From NCBI GenBank assembly GCA_031550725.1, contig JAVBOH010000002.1:1-64000 (forward strand): a DNA stretch of 64,000 nt. The letters run 5' to 3'. This DNA comes from UBA946 sp031550725. GTDB taxonomy: Bacteria; Bacillota; Clostridia; Oscillospirales; Ruminococcaceae. Of this stretch, positions 43,971 through 53,001 are shown piece by piece. The notes under the pieces are model-generated. The model did not search any database. It saw nothing but the letters and a program-made list of their open reading frames with translations, and was not told the origin of the DNA. Numbering within the stretch: position 1 is the stretch's first letter; the number at the start of each line of letters is the position of its first letter. The translations under genes were made by a program, and so were the position numbers.

Positions 43971-45209
43971 TTATTCGTAACGCAAAGCTTCAATCGGATC
44001 AAGCTTTGCAGCACGGTTAGCAGGATAATAACCAAAGAAAACACCAATTGCCATTGAAAATGTAACGGCAATTATTATCGCTCCAACGGATGGCACAGCT
44101 GTTACCTTAAGCAGTAGTCCGCCTAAGTTTCCTAACAGTACACCGGAAACAATTCCGATTAATCCGCCAATTGCACATATGATAATCGACTCAACGATAA
44201 ACTGTATGCGTATAGCTGAATTAGGTGCACCAAGTGCTTTTCTGACACCAATTTCACGTGTACGCTCTGTAACGGAAACAAGCATAATGTTCATAACGCC
44301 AATACCGCCAACAAGCAGTGATATACCTGCAATAATTGAAAGTACCGCTTGAATAATCGTGATATAACCGCTTATTGAGGATAACTGTTCAACCATTGTA
44401 TAGCCATAGATTTCAAATGAATCATTGTCTTTATAAAAAGTATTATTTATGTATTCTGTCATTTTTTCAGACAGCTTTGGCACATCAACACCATCCTTGG
44501 CAACAAAATCAACATAATAATATTCAGCATCTGAATTGTTTAGTTTTCTTGCTGTGGTAAGTGGGATATGGATATCATAATTGGCTGAAAAAACTCCGCC
44601 GAACATAGACTGCTTATACTTATAAACACCAATTATTCCAAATTCTCTTTCAACACCCATAATTGTTATCGGTAAAATTTGTCCGACAGCATTTGATGAT
44701 GAACCGAAAACCTTAATTGCCAAATCATCAGGGATAACACAAACATTTTTTTCGTTTTGCAAATCCTTATCATTAAGGTATCTTCCGTTAAGTAAGTCCG
44801 AATTGAAAAGCTTAATATAATCAGGATTATAACCAATAACCGTCATGCTTATATCTTCACGCTTATGACGCATCATACCACCGCCAACTTGCTCCTGAAA
44901 AGCAACATAATCAATCTCATCAGCAAACTTTTGCATGATAATATTTACCTTGTCATCATTAAGCATATCAGACGTTTCAATCCATGACCTTGATGCATCA
45001 TTTTTTTGACTTATATAAATTTCAATTAAATTGCTGACACCCAAGTCTGATACAACTCCAGCAAGTCCTTTTTCAACTATTGAACCCATTGTTGTTATCA
45101 TGATAACCGAGCTGATACCGATAATAATACCGAGCATGGTCAAAAACGCACGCATTTTATTTGCCTTTAGTCCTGATAATGCAAGGAGTACATTTTCCTT
45201 AAAGTTCAT
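43971..45209 (-). CDS. ABC transporter permease, MacB/FtsX type
   Basis: 412 residues from ATG 45209. First helix MRAFLTMLGIIIGISSVIMI near residues 20-40, a large extracytoplasmic MacB-core domain (about 45-280), then three helices at the C-terminus with VTERTREIGVRKALGA between them, the FtsX-family signature. AGGAGG stands 9 bases before this ATG and overlaps the end of the ATPase gene. It works with the ATPase and adaptor of the same operon. Confidence 0.9.
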   Translation of the reverse strand: MNFKENVLLALSGLKANKMRAFLTMLGIIIGISSVIMITTMGSIVEKGLAGVVSDLGVSNLIEIYISQKNDASRSWIETSDMLNDDKVNIIMQKFADEIDYVAFQEQVGGGMMRHKREDISMTVIGYNPDYIKLFNSDLLNGRYLNDKDLQNEKNVCVIPDDLAIKVFGSSSNAVGQILPITIMGVEREFGIIGVYKYKQSMFGGVFSANYDIHIPLTTARKLNNSDAEYYYVDFVAKDGVDVPKLSEKMTEYINNTFYKDNDSFEIYGYTMVEQLSSISGYITIIQAVLSIIAGISLLVGGIGVMNIMLVSVTERTREIGVRKALGAPNSAIRIQFIVESIIICAIGGLIGIVSGVLLGNLGGLLLKVTAVPSVGAIIIAVTFSMAIGVFFGYYPANRAAKLDPIEALRYE

Positions 45210-45945
45210 TTTCATGCTCCTCCTTTTTGTCAGATGATGCTCTGTTTGTTCTTTCATCACTTATTATACATCCATCTGAAAGTGTTATAATACGGTCAGT
45301 TTCTTCCGCTAGCTCATGATTATGTGTAATCAAAATGATAGTCTTTTTCTGCTCCTTATTCAGCTTATGGAAAATATCCATAACCAAGCGTCCTGTCTTG
45401 CTGTCTAAGGCACCAGTTGGCTCATCCGCTAAAATTATCGATGGATTATTAACCATCGCACGAGCAATCGCTATACGCTGTTTTTGTCCGCCCGAAAGCT
45501 CATTCGGCATATGGCCTGCTCTGTCACTCATTTCAACAAGCTCCATAAGTTCTTTTGCACGCTTAGTTCTTTCCTTTGCAGGAATACCTGCATAAAGCAT
45601 TGGAAGCTCAACATTTTTCTGTGCTGATGTTCTTGCTATCAGATTAAATGTCTGAAAAACAAAACCTATTTTTTTATTTCGTATAGCCGAAAGCTCCTTG
45701 TCACTAAGCGTTGAAATATTCGTGCCATCAAGGTAATAATCACCCTCTGTGGCTTTATCAAGTGCGCCAATAATGTTCATCAGCGTTGATTTACCTGAAC
45801 CTGATGCACCAACGATAGATACAAACTCACCGTCTTTAATATCAAAGCTAAGACCATGTAAAATTTCAAGTTCATTAGGTGTGCCAATGTAAAACCTTTT
45901 ATATATAGATGTCATCTCAATAAGAGAACGATTTGCATTACTCAT
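45199..45945 (-). CDS. ABC transporter ATP-binding protein, MacB/LolD type
   Basis: 248 residues. Walker A GASGSGKST, signature LSGGQKQR, Walker B IILADEPTGALD (typical of the MacB/LolD group), switch His in LITHNHE. Part of an adaptor-ATPase-permease exporter. The C-terminal tail is charged and overlaps the permease gene start by 11 bases. Confidence 0.93.
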   Translation of the reverse strand: MSNANRSLIEMTSIYKRFYIGTPNELEILHGLSFDIKDGEFVSIVGASGSGKSTLMNIIGALDKATEGDYYLDGTNISTLSDKELSAIRNKKIGFVFQTFNLIARTSAQKNVELPMLYAGIPAKERTKRAKELMELVEMSDRAGHMPNELSGGQKQRIAIARAMVNNPSIILADEPTGALDSKTGRLVMDIFHKLNKEQKKTIILITHNHELAEETDRIITLSDGCIISDERTNRASSDKKEEHENEL

Positions 45946-45959
45946 TTATTAACACCCAC

Positions 45960-47672
45960 TTACTTTTCATCAGTATCGGATGCTTCATCAATGACAACTG
46001 TACCGCCGTCAGTAACCATATCAGGCTGTTTAATAACAATCATACCCTCTTTTAGCTCGCTTGAAGATATTTCAGCCTCAAAGTCTGTTTCCATGCCAAT
46101 AGTTACATTTACAGCCTTTGCTGTATAACCTGTGTCAGTCTTTTCAGCGGTATAAATAATGTCATTACCGTCTTTATCAACTGATATTAAGTCATACATT
46201 ACCGCAAAAACATCCTCGGTTTTTTCTGTGATTATATTAAGCTTTGCAGTCATACCGATTCTAAGATTAGTATTCTGTGAAAGAACTGTAACCTCGATTT
46301 CAAATGTTGCATTGCCATTTGTATTTTTCATAGCTGTCGGAGATATTTTTGAAATTGCGCCCTCATATTCTGTACCTTTTACAGCATCAGACTTGATAAT
46401 AATTGGCATACCAAGTTCAATTGAAGTGATGTCATATTCTGATACAGATGCGATAACTTTCAAGCTTTCGGTGTCTTCAATCACGAAAAGCTCGCCAGTC
46501 GGAACACTTCCCTCAACAGCATTAACAGCAGTAACAGTGCCATCACAGGGTGCAGTGATTACAGCATAATCAAGCTTTGACTTATAGCTTTCAAGCAGAA
46601 TAAGCTGAGAGTCGTTATTACCAGAAAGTGTTCTTTCTTTGTCAGCAGCTGCCCTTAAGGATGAAACGCTTGCCTCTGCTTCTTTTAATACTAGGTTATA
46701 GCTGTTCTTTGCATTTTCATATGTAAGCTGTGCATTAGTCAATTGATTTTTATAATCCTTAATCGTATTTGCATTATTTTTATCTGAAGTCGCAGATGAA
46801 TTTTTCGCTGTTTCAAGTGATAGCTTTGCATTTTCAAGAGTTTGTTCTGCTGTCTGAAGTGCCTGATATGCTGCATCAAGCTTTGCTTTATTTTGATCAT
46901 CAATATCTTTTTTTGCTTTTTCATATGCAGTCTTGCTGTCTTGGTAAGCTTTATCAACATCTTTGTTTCTATCTGGAGAGTTAGGATAATCGCTATATTG
47001 CTTTTTTGCATCTTCATATGTTTGTTTCAGCTCTCTTATTGTATAATAATCCTCTGCTGAAACTTCCGATTTAACATTTTCGTAATTATTCTTGTTATAC
47101 TTAACGCTTTCCTCCGCATTGTTTAAAGCAAGCTCTGCAGTACGAATTTGTGTGTCTGAATCAGTGTTTGTGCCATTCACAGCATTATCATAATTATTCT
47201 GTGCAATATCAAGCGCAAGCTTTGCATTATCAAGTGCCTGCTTTGATGATACTATCTGTGAATTTGTTCCTGCATTCAATTTATCAAGTGCATCCTGATA
47301 ATTTTTTTCTGCATCTGTAAGCTGATATCCCGACGAAATATTTGCGTTGTCTACAACAGCCTGCTGCTGCAAAATCTGATTTTGAAGCTCATCTGTATTA
47401 AGTGTGCATAAAACATCACCCTTTTTAACAGTATCTCCAACAGCAACATTTACAGCCTCAACATTATAATTCAAATATGAGAACACCTTTGTATTGTTTG
47501 TGCTTTCAACTGCTCCTGTAACAGATATAGTATTTTGCAACGTCTTTTTTTCAAGATATGCGATATCGGCTGCGCCACCTGTAATTCCACTCTCCATTGA
47601 TGCCACTGCAATTCCAACAGCGGCAATTCCAACTACAATAACAGCAGGAATAATTATAACTCTCTTTTTCAT
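45960..47672 (-). CDS. Membrane-fusion (HlyD/MacA-like) adaptor protein
   Basis: 570 residues. Uncleaved N-terminal membrane helix (about 4-26), first half of a lipoyl domain (VAVGDTVKKGDVLCTLN, about 75-91), a long coiled-coil hairpin rich in Ala/Asn/Lys (about 95-345), the second lipoyl half (APCDGTVTAVNAVEGSVPTGE) and beta-barrel domains. Such adaptors of Gram-positive MacAB-like pumps gather substrates for export of peptides or antibiotics. The coiled coil is longer than in MacA. First gene of the operon. Confidence 0.88.
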   Translation of the reverse strand: MKKRVIIIPAVIVVGIAAVGIAVASMESGITGGAADIAYLEKKTLQNTISVTGAVESTNNTKVFSYLNYNVEAVNVAVGDTVKKGDVLCTLNTDELQNQILQQQAVVDNANISSGYQLTDAEKNYQDALDKLNAGTNSQIVSSKQALDNAKLALDIAQNNYDNAVNGTNTDSDTQIRTAELALNNAEESVKYNKNNYENVKSEVSAEDYYTIRELKQTYEDAKKQYSDYPNSPDRNKDVDKAYQDSKTAYEKAKKDIDDQNKAKLDAAYQALQTAEQTLENAKLSLETAKNSSATSDKNNANTIKDYKNQLTNAQLTYENAKNSYNLVLKEAEASVSSLRAAADKERTLSGNNDSQLILLESYKSKLDYAVITAPCDGTVTAVNAVEGSVPTGELFVIEDTESLKVIASVSEYDITSIELGMPIIIKSDAVKGTEYEGAISKISPTAMKNTNGNATFEIEVTVLSQNTNLRIGMTAKLNIITEKTEDVFAVMYDLISVDKDGNDIIYTAEKTDTGYTAKAVNVTIGMETDFEAEISSSELKEGMIVIKQPDMVTDGGTVVIDEASDTDEK

Positions 47673-47710
47673 ATTACTCTCCCTTTCAATCTTACAATAT
47701 TATATCTCAT

Positions 47711-47739
47711 ATAGTACACTAAATTTTAACGCTTGTCAA
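47711..47739 (-). promoter_or_regulatory. Proximal promoter of the MacAB-like operon
   Basis: Minus strand TTGACA (47739-47734), 17 bases, TACTAT (47716-47711). Confidence 0.55.
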
Positions 47740-47813
47740 TAACTGCAACCAATAATTTCTTACTGCGCAACTAGAATTTACATTCTGTACTCTTGTATTA
47801 ACACCGTAATACA

Positions 47814-47842
47814 ATTATACAACATAGATAAATATATGTCAA
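47814..47842 (-). promoter_or_regulatory. Distal promoter of the MacAB-like operon
   Basis: Minus strand TTGACA (47842-47837), 17 bases, TATAAT (47819-47814), a perfect sigma-A pattern giving a leader of about 135 bases. Apart from this promoter pair, the promoter at 48170 and the small element at 47992, the 558-base gap 47673-48230 is AT-rich and without genes. Confidence 0.7.
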
Positions 47843-47991
47843 TACAACATTTTGCATAATATTGATATTAATATAACTATATATATTGGTAATTTTGCAA
47901 AATATCATAATATTTTTTGCAGATTAATGTCATATATATAATTTATTATAATTCTTTAAAAAATATATTATTTCAAAAGAAGTAAAAAAGC

Positions 47992-48048
47992 AAATAATGT
48001 GTTCTGAAAAATTTTGTTTTTTGCATAATTGTTCAGAAGACATTATTT
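47992..48048. mobile_element. 57-bp MITE-like hairpin element
   Basis: Terminal inverted repeats AAATAATGTGTTCTGAA (47992-48008) and TTCAGAAGACATTATTT (48032-48048) match at 16 of 17 positions. They share the consensus ATAATGNNTNCTGAANAATT with the feoB-upstream element and the fragment at 16561. The interior is only about 23 bases, partly paired. Confidence 0.55.
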
Positions 48049-48169
48049 AATTTAAGAATAACAAAGAATAACTACGAATAAGTTATGCCACAAATTGCAG
48101 TATTTATAAATTTTTAATAAGCATTTAAGTGATATAATACATATCTCAGCATATTTCTTACACTTCATG

Positions 48170-48198
48170 TTGATTTATTATTAGATATCTGTTATAAT
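48170..48198 (+). promoter_or_regulatory. Promoter of the acetyltransferase cluster
   Basis: TTGATT (48170-48175), 17 bases, TATAAT (48193-48198), then CGGAGG ahead of the ATG at 48231. Confidence 0.65.
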
Positions 48199-48230
48199 TA
48201 TGCTAATAAAATTGACGGAGGTTATTAACT

Positions 48231-48758
48231 ATGCATAATATAACAATAGAAACAGAACGGTTTATTATTCGACCTCTGACAGTTTCTGATGCTGATGATG
48301 TTTTTAAATGGGTAAGTGATGAACGTGTATCAAAATATATGGTTTATATGGCATATCAAACTGTTGAACAGGTTGCTGACTGGCTTAAATTTGTTGAAAC
48401 TGATACAAGTACATATAATTTCGGATTTGTAAGAAAGTCCGATAACAAGCTTATTGGCAGCGGTGATATAGGCTTGCAAAATGATAAAATTAAAACATGG
48501 GGATTTGGCTATAATTTTCGATATGACTGCTGGGGAAATGGATATGCTACCGAGGTCACTAAAGGTATGATGAAATATGTACACGAAAATTTCGGTGCAG
48601 AAAAGTTTTTCTCATCACATTGTGAGCCAAACCTAGCATCAGGTCATGTTATCGAAAAATGTGGTTTGCATTTTGTTGGCTATGGTGAATTTGAGAAGCT
48701 GGATGGCAGCTGCAAAATGAGGTCTATGGAGTATGAGGGTACATATAATCTTAATTAA
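48231..48758 (+). CDS. GNAT acetyltransferase, RimJ/RimL-like
   Basis: 175 residues. ETERFIIRPLTVSDADDVFKW at the N-terminus and the acetyl-CoA loop in YDCWGNGYATEVTKGM near 100 are typical of the RimJ/RimL group that acetylates protein N-termini or small amines; the substrate is not predictable. First gene of a GNAT-GNAT-DUF3795 cluster. Confidence 0.87.
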   Translation: MHNITIETERFIIRPLTVSDADDVFKWVSDERVSKYMVYMAYQTVEQVADWLKFVETDTSTYNFGFVRKSDNKLIGSGDIGLQNDKIKTWGFGYNFRYDCWGNGYATEVTKGMMKYVHENFGAEKFFSSHCEPNLASGHVIEKCGLHFVGYGEFEKLDGSCKMRSMEYEGTYNLN

Positions 48759-48787
48759 TGAACTAATATAAATATGAGGTAAATTTA

Positions 48788-49540
48788 ATGAGTAAATATC
48801 AAAATGAATTATATAAACTTCTGTCGCTTGAATATAATTGTACACCAGAAGATTTTTCAAAAGCAGAAAATATACTTACTATATCCAAATTGAACGTTGG
48901 CAGACGAGCTTACAATCCCGACAAATACTTTTTTCACATGGTTACTTTGGGCGGAAATGCAGTTTTAACTGCTGACAAAATATTGCATCCTTTTTTACAA
49001 GAATTTATACTTAATAAAACAGGTCACTGGCTTTTTGAAATGCCAAATCTTATACCTCTTGAAAAAGAACTAAGCAATTATGGATATACATTAACACCGA
49101 CATATCATATGTTTATGCCCGTCAATCCTGCTGTTCCCGCAAAGGATTATCCTGTAAAATGGTTTTATGGCAAGGATATACATCAGTTTTATGGTGATAA
49201 GCGTTTTCCTAATGCAATATGTGAAAGTTATCAGCCAGAGCGTCCTGATACAATTGTTGTTTGCGCATATGATAGTGATAATATTATGGGTATGGCTGGA
49301 TGCTCGGAAGATGCCCCACACTGGCTTCAAATCGGAATTGATGTAATGCCTGAATATCGTTCAAAAGGTGTTGGTGCATATCTGGTTACACTCCTAAAAA
49401 ATGAAATTGAACGCCATGGTGATATCCCCTTTTATGGTACAAGTATTTCAAATTATCATTCATGGAATATTGCACTTAATGTTGGTTTTCGTCCTGCTTG
49501 GGTTGAAATTGGGAGTAATAGAATAGAGGAGAAGATATGA
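48788..49540 (+). CDS. GNAT family acetyltransferase
   Basis: 250 residues. The C-terminal half holds the GNAT core: MGMAGCSEDAPHWLQIGIDVMPEYRSKGVGAYLVTLL gives the acetyl-CoA binding R/Q-x-x-G-x-G/A loop. The N-terminal about 120 residues are an extra domain with no clear match. Substrate unknown. Overlaps the next gene by 4 bases. Confidence 0.83.
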   Translation: MSKYQNELYKLLSLEYNCTPEDFSKAENILTISKLNVGRRAYNPDKYFFHMVTLGGNAVLTADKILHPFLQEFILNKTGHWLFEMPNLIPLEKELSNYGYTLTPTYHMFMPVNPAVPAKDYPVKWFYGKDIHQFYGDKRFPNAICESYQPERPDTIVVCAYDSDNIMGMAGCSEDAPHWLQIGIDVMPEYRSKGVGAYLVTLLKNEIERHGDIPFYGTSISNYHSWNIALNVGFRPAWVEIGSNRIEEKI

Positions 49541-49839
49541 ATAACACCACAGATTTTAGTAAAATTACACCTTGTGGCGGAAATTGTTCGGAATGTAATC
49601 ATTTCAATAACAATGAATGTGAGGGATGTGTAAAAAGCGGCGGTAAATGTGTACATATGTGGGAGAATGGCTGTAAAATTTTCGAATGCTGTCAAAGCCA
49701 TAATGTTAAATTCTGTGGATTATGCGAAATTTTTCCTTGTGAATATATTATTAGTAAGCTTGGTGAATGGGATAAAGATGGGATTGCTAAGCAATCGAGA
49801 TTAGCTAATGAATTTAAACAAATTATGATCGGAGAATAA
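49537..49839 (+). CDS. DUF3795 Cys-rich protein
   Basis: 100 residues with ten or more cysteines in pairs: CGGNCSEC, NECEGC, GGKC, GCKIFECC, FCGLCEIFPCEY. This matches DUF3795, small proteins of unknown role likely to bind zinc or Fe-S. Translationally coupled (4-base overlap) to the GNAT gene. Confidence 0.82.
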   Translation: MNNTTDFSKITPCGGNCSECNHFNNNECEGCVKSGGKCVHMWENGCKIFECCQSHNVKFCGLCEIFPCEYIISKLGEWDKDGIAKQSRLANEFKQIMIGE

Positions 49840-49840
49840 T

Positions 49841-50042
49841 GTGAACACACTAGAATTAATAGAACATATCACAGCATTGCTACATAATAAAGATAAAATT
49901 ATTATTGGCATTGACGGTCTTAATGGTGCAGGAAAAAGTACAATTTCCGATGAAATATAAAAACCGACACTTCCTTACTGAAAGGCATTATGTAAAGGAG
50001 TATTCACCTGCTTCGAATGCTGATTATGTTATTACCGTTTGA
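49841..50042 (+). pseudogene. Remnant of a uridine-kinase-like P-loop kinase
   Basis: GTG 49841 (GGAG upstream) opens a 39-codon frame with an intact Walker A, GIDGLNGAGKST, ending at TAA 49960. Directly after, a different frame (49965-50042) reads RHFLTERHYVKEYSP...ADYVITV-stop, like the C-terminus of uridine-kinase-type proteins. The middle of the usual about 190-residue protein is missing, so an internal deletion fused both ends out of frame. The gene was the fourth of the acetyltransferase cluster. Confidence 0.65.
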
Positions 50043-50094
50043 GAAGTTTTATTTAATAAGAATTAATACTATACAAATACGAAAGGTAACCAAT

Positions 50095-50535
50095 ATGAGA
50101 ATTATCACAGCAACCCATATTCATTTAGATGATATTTATAAATTGTTATGCGAGCTTGAGAATAATCAATTAGATAAATTGTCATTTACAAAAGTTTATA
50201 AGGATAATTTAGATAATAGCAATGTTTATTATTTTATAGCAATTGATAATGAAATTGTTATAGGCTTTGCTAGCTTGCATATTCAAAAATTACTTCATCA
50301 CTGCGATAAAATTGGTGAAGTTCAAGAGCTAATTGTTACGAAGTCTTTTCAAGGTAACGGTGTTGGAAATATTCTGCTTAATCACATAAAAGAAATTGCA
50401 ATTGAAAATGAATGTATACAGCTTGAAGTTTGCTGTAATATTAAAAGAGAAAAAAGTCATCAGTTTTATATGAAAAATGGTATGATAAAAAGTCATTACA
50501 AGTTTACATATCCGTTGAATTGCATAAAAAAATAG
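50095..50535 (+). CDS. GNAT family acetyltransferase
   Basis: 146 residues from ATG 50095 (GAAAGGT upstream). The core EVQELIVTKSFQGNGVGNILLNHIKEIA is motif A with the acetyl-CoA loop, and HQFYMKNGMIKSHYKFT is the C-terminal motif. Small single-domain GNAT, substrate unknown. Confidence 0.85.
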   Translation: MRIITATHIHLDDIYKLLCELENNQLDKLSFTKVYKDNLDNSNVYYFIAIDNEIVIGFASLHIQKLLHHCDKIGEVQELIVTKSFQGNGVGNILLNHIKEIAIENECIQLEVCCNIKREKSHQFYMKNGMIKSHYKFTYPLNCIKK

Positions 50536-50548
50536 TATAAAAACAATT

Positions 50549-50627
50549 GTGTGTTAGTATTAAAAAAGATTTTTTTGTCATATATTAAAGATAATTTTCG
50601 ATAAAATTATTTCCCATAAAAACACAC
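50549..50627. repeat. Nested inverted repeats between GNAT and pfl genes
   Basis: GTGTGTT (50549-50555) and AACACAC (50621-50627) enclose the hairpin ATAATTTT-CGAT-AAAATTAT (50591-50610). No gene is visible between 50536 and 50852. Confidence 0.4.
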
Positions 50628-50704
50628 TTTACAATCATTCCCACATATTTTTACCAATAGCTTTGTTATATTTATATCAATTCAGCATGATAAACAATAT
50701 GTAG

Positions 50705-50794
50705 TGTTAAATGTTATAAAAATATAAGTAAAATGATAATTTAATACTAAATGTGGTGTCTGCTCTTGAATATCTGTACTAAATGTTGTATACT
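50705..50794 (+). promoter_or_regulatory. pfl promoter with direct repeats
   Basis: TTGAAT (50766-50771), 17 bases, TATACT (50789-50794). TACTAAATGTGGT (50745) and TACTAAATGTTGT (50777) are 12/13 identical direct repeats 32 bases apart, about three helical turns; a weaker copy TGTTAAATGTTAT lies at 50705. The second copy abuts the -10 box, fitting a redox or carbon-responsive repressor site. Confidence 0.5.
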
Positions 50795-50852
50795 TATAAC
50801 TAAGATAACGGATAAAAACAAAAATATGTATGTTTGAGAGGGGTTTTTTACC

Positions 50853-52928
50853 ATGGATCAACTACCTGCTGAATGGGCAGGATTTAATCTCGGCAGATGG
50901 AGCTATGGCTCTGTTAATGTACGTGATTTTATCTTAAAAAACTACACTCCTTATGATGGAGATGACTCTTTTTTAGCACCTCCTACTGAGGATACCAATG
51001 AATTATGGAAAACTGTTATGGAGCTTTCACGCAAGGAACGTGAAGCTGGCGGTGTTCTTGATATGGACACCAAAATTATTTCTACAATAACTTCTCATAA
51101 GGCTGGATATTTGGATAAAGACAGAGAAAGAATTGTTGGACTTCAGACTGACAAGCCTTTTAAGCGTTCATTGCAGCCTTTTGGCGGCATTCGTATGGCT
51201 GAACAAGCTTGCCGTGAAAATGGCTACGAGGTTGACCCTTCTGTTGTTGAAATTTTTACTAAGTATAGAAAAACTCATAATCAGGGCGTTTTTGATGCAT
51301 ATACACCTGAAATGCGTCTTGCAAGAAGTTCCGCTATTATCACAGGACTTCCTGATGCTTATGGACGTGGACGTATAATCGGTGACTATCGCCGTGTTGC
51401 GCTTTATGGTGTTGACAGACTTATTAAGGACAAGCAGCATCAGATTGACACTGCTTTAGTTCGTATGACTGCTGAAAATATTCGTCTGCGTGAGGAACTT
51501 GCTGATCAAGTTGTGGCGCTTAAAGAACTTCGTGAGCTTGGCGATATTTATGGGTTTGATATTTCTCGTCCTGCTGGTAATGCAAAGGAAGCAGTTCAGT
51601 GGCTTTATTTTGGTTATTTGGCTGCTGTTAAGGAGCAGAATGGTGCTGCAATGAGCCTTGGACGCACATCAACTTTTCTTGATATTTATATTGAACGTGA
51701 TTTGAAAATGGGTCTTATCACAGAAACCACTGCACAGGAAATTATCGACCATTTCATCATGAAACTTCGCATGGTTAAGTTTGCACGTACACCTGAATAT
51801 AATGACCTTTTCTCAGGCGATCCGACTTGGGTTACTGAATCAATCGGCGGTGTCGGCGTTAATGGTCAGCATATGGTTACTAAAAACTCATTCAGATACT
51901 TGCATACTCTTGATAATCTTGGTACATCTCCTGAACCTAATTTAACTGTACTATGGTCTACTAAGCTTCCTCGAAAATTCAAGGAATATTGCGCAGAAAT
52001 GTCTATAAAATCATCATCCATTCAATATGAAAATGACGACCTCATGCGTGTTACACATGGTGATGACTATGCAATTGCCTGCTGTGTATCCTCAATGGTT
52101 GTCGGTAAGGAAATGCAGTTTTTTGGTGCAAGAGCAAACCTTGCAAAGTGCTTGCTTTATGCTATAAACGGTGGTATTGACGAACGTTTGAAAATTCAGG
52201 TTGGACCTAAGTATCGTCCTGTGACAACAGAATATCTTGATTATAACGATGTTATGGAAAAATATAATGATATGCTTGACTGGCTTGCTGAGCTTTATGT
52301 TAACACTCTTAATGTCATTCATTATATGCATGATAAATATTCCTATGAAAAGCTTCAGATGTCCTTGCATGACCGTGAGGTTAAGCGTTATTTTGCAACT
52401 GGTATAGCAGGGCTTTCTGTTGTTGCCGATTCATTATCCGCTATTAAATATGCAAAGGTTAAATGTATTCGTGATAACGATGGTATCATTACAAATTATG
52501 AAATTGAGGGAGATTTTCCTAAGTATGGCAATAACGATGACCGTGTTGATACAATTGCACAGGATATTGTTAAAACGTTTATGGATAAAATCCGTTCACA
52601 CCATACTTATCGTGATGGCATTCCAACAATGTCAATTTTAACTATCACATCTAATGTTGTATACGGTCAAAAAACTGGTGACACTCCTGATGGACGTAAA
52701 ATCGGAGAGCCTTTAGCCCCTGGTGCAAACCCTATGCATGGACGTGATACTCATGGTGCATCTGCATCGCTTGCATCTGTTGCTAAACTGCCATTTAAAC
52801 ACGCACAGGATGGTATTTCAAACACATTCTCAATTATCCCTGACGCTTTAGGTAAGGATGATAAAATCTTTATGGGCGATATCGATATCGATAAACTCAG
52901 CGAGGAAGTAAATAAATTTGAAAGCTAA
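50853..52928 (+). CDS. pflB: Pyruvate formate-lyase catalytic subunit lacking the glycyl-radical domain
   Basis: 691 residues; one-chain PFLs are about 740-760. The barrel core is intact, with the catalytic Cys410-Cys411 pair in YAIACCVSSM, and GEPLAPGANPMHGRD and DGISNTFSIIPDALGKDD near the end. The chain stops about 20 residues after this motif, just where the C-terminal glycyl-radical domain with RVSGYA should follow. That domain is encoded by the 82-codon gene two genes downstream. PFL converts pyruvate and CoA to acetyl-CoA and formate in anaerobic fermentation. The start is the ATG at 50853, with GAGAGGGG upstream. Confidence 0.93.
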   Translation: MDQLPAEWAGFNLGRWSYGSVNVRDFILKNYTPYDGDDSFLAPPTEDTNELWKTVMELSRKEREAGGVLDMDTKIISTITSHKAGYLDKDRERIVGLQTDKPFKRSLQPFGGIRMAEQACRENGYEVDPSVVEIFTKYRKTHNQGVFDAYTPEMRLARSSAIITGLPDAYGRGRIIGDYRRVALYGVDRLIKDKQHQIDTALVRMTAENIRLREELADQVVALKELRELGDIYGFDISRPAGNAKEAVQWLYFGYLAAVKEQNGAAMSLGRTSTFLDIYIERDLKMGLITETTAQEIIDHFIMKLRMVKFARTPEYNDLFSGDPTWVTESIGGVGVNGQHMVTKNSFRYLHTLDNLGTSPEPNLTVLWSTKLPRKFKEYCAEMSIKSSSIQYENDDLMRVTHGDDYAIACCVSSMVVGKEMQFFGARANLAKCLLYAINGGIDERLKIQVGPKYRPVTTEYLDYNDVMEKYNDMLDWLAELYVNTLNVIHYMHDKYSYEKLQMSLHDREVKRYFATGIAGLSVVADSLSAIKYAKVKCIRDNDGIITNYEIEGDFPKYGNNDDRVDTIAQDIVKTFMDKIRSHHTYRDGIPTMSILTITSNVVYGQKTGDTPDGRKIGEPLAPGANPMHGRDTHGASASLASVAKLPFKHAQDGISNTFSIIPDALGKDDKIFMGDIDIDKLSEEVNKFES

Positions 52929-52938
52929 ATCTTTCAAA

Positions 52939-52984
52939 TTGCGAGTTATATATTCCTGACTGCCGTCAGCAATACATAACTCAA
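52939..52984 (+). other. Long hairpin between pflB and the small pfl genes
   Basis: GAGTTAT (52943-52949) pairs with ATAACTC (52976-52982), with further TATT/AATA and CTGAC/GTCAG inner pairs. No T-tract follows; AAAAAGGA, the next ribosome site, does. It probably marks mRNA processing or stability, allowing separate levels of core and radical subunits. Confidence 0.6.
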
Positions 52985-53001
52985 AAAGGATGGTTATATT
53001 T

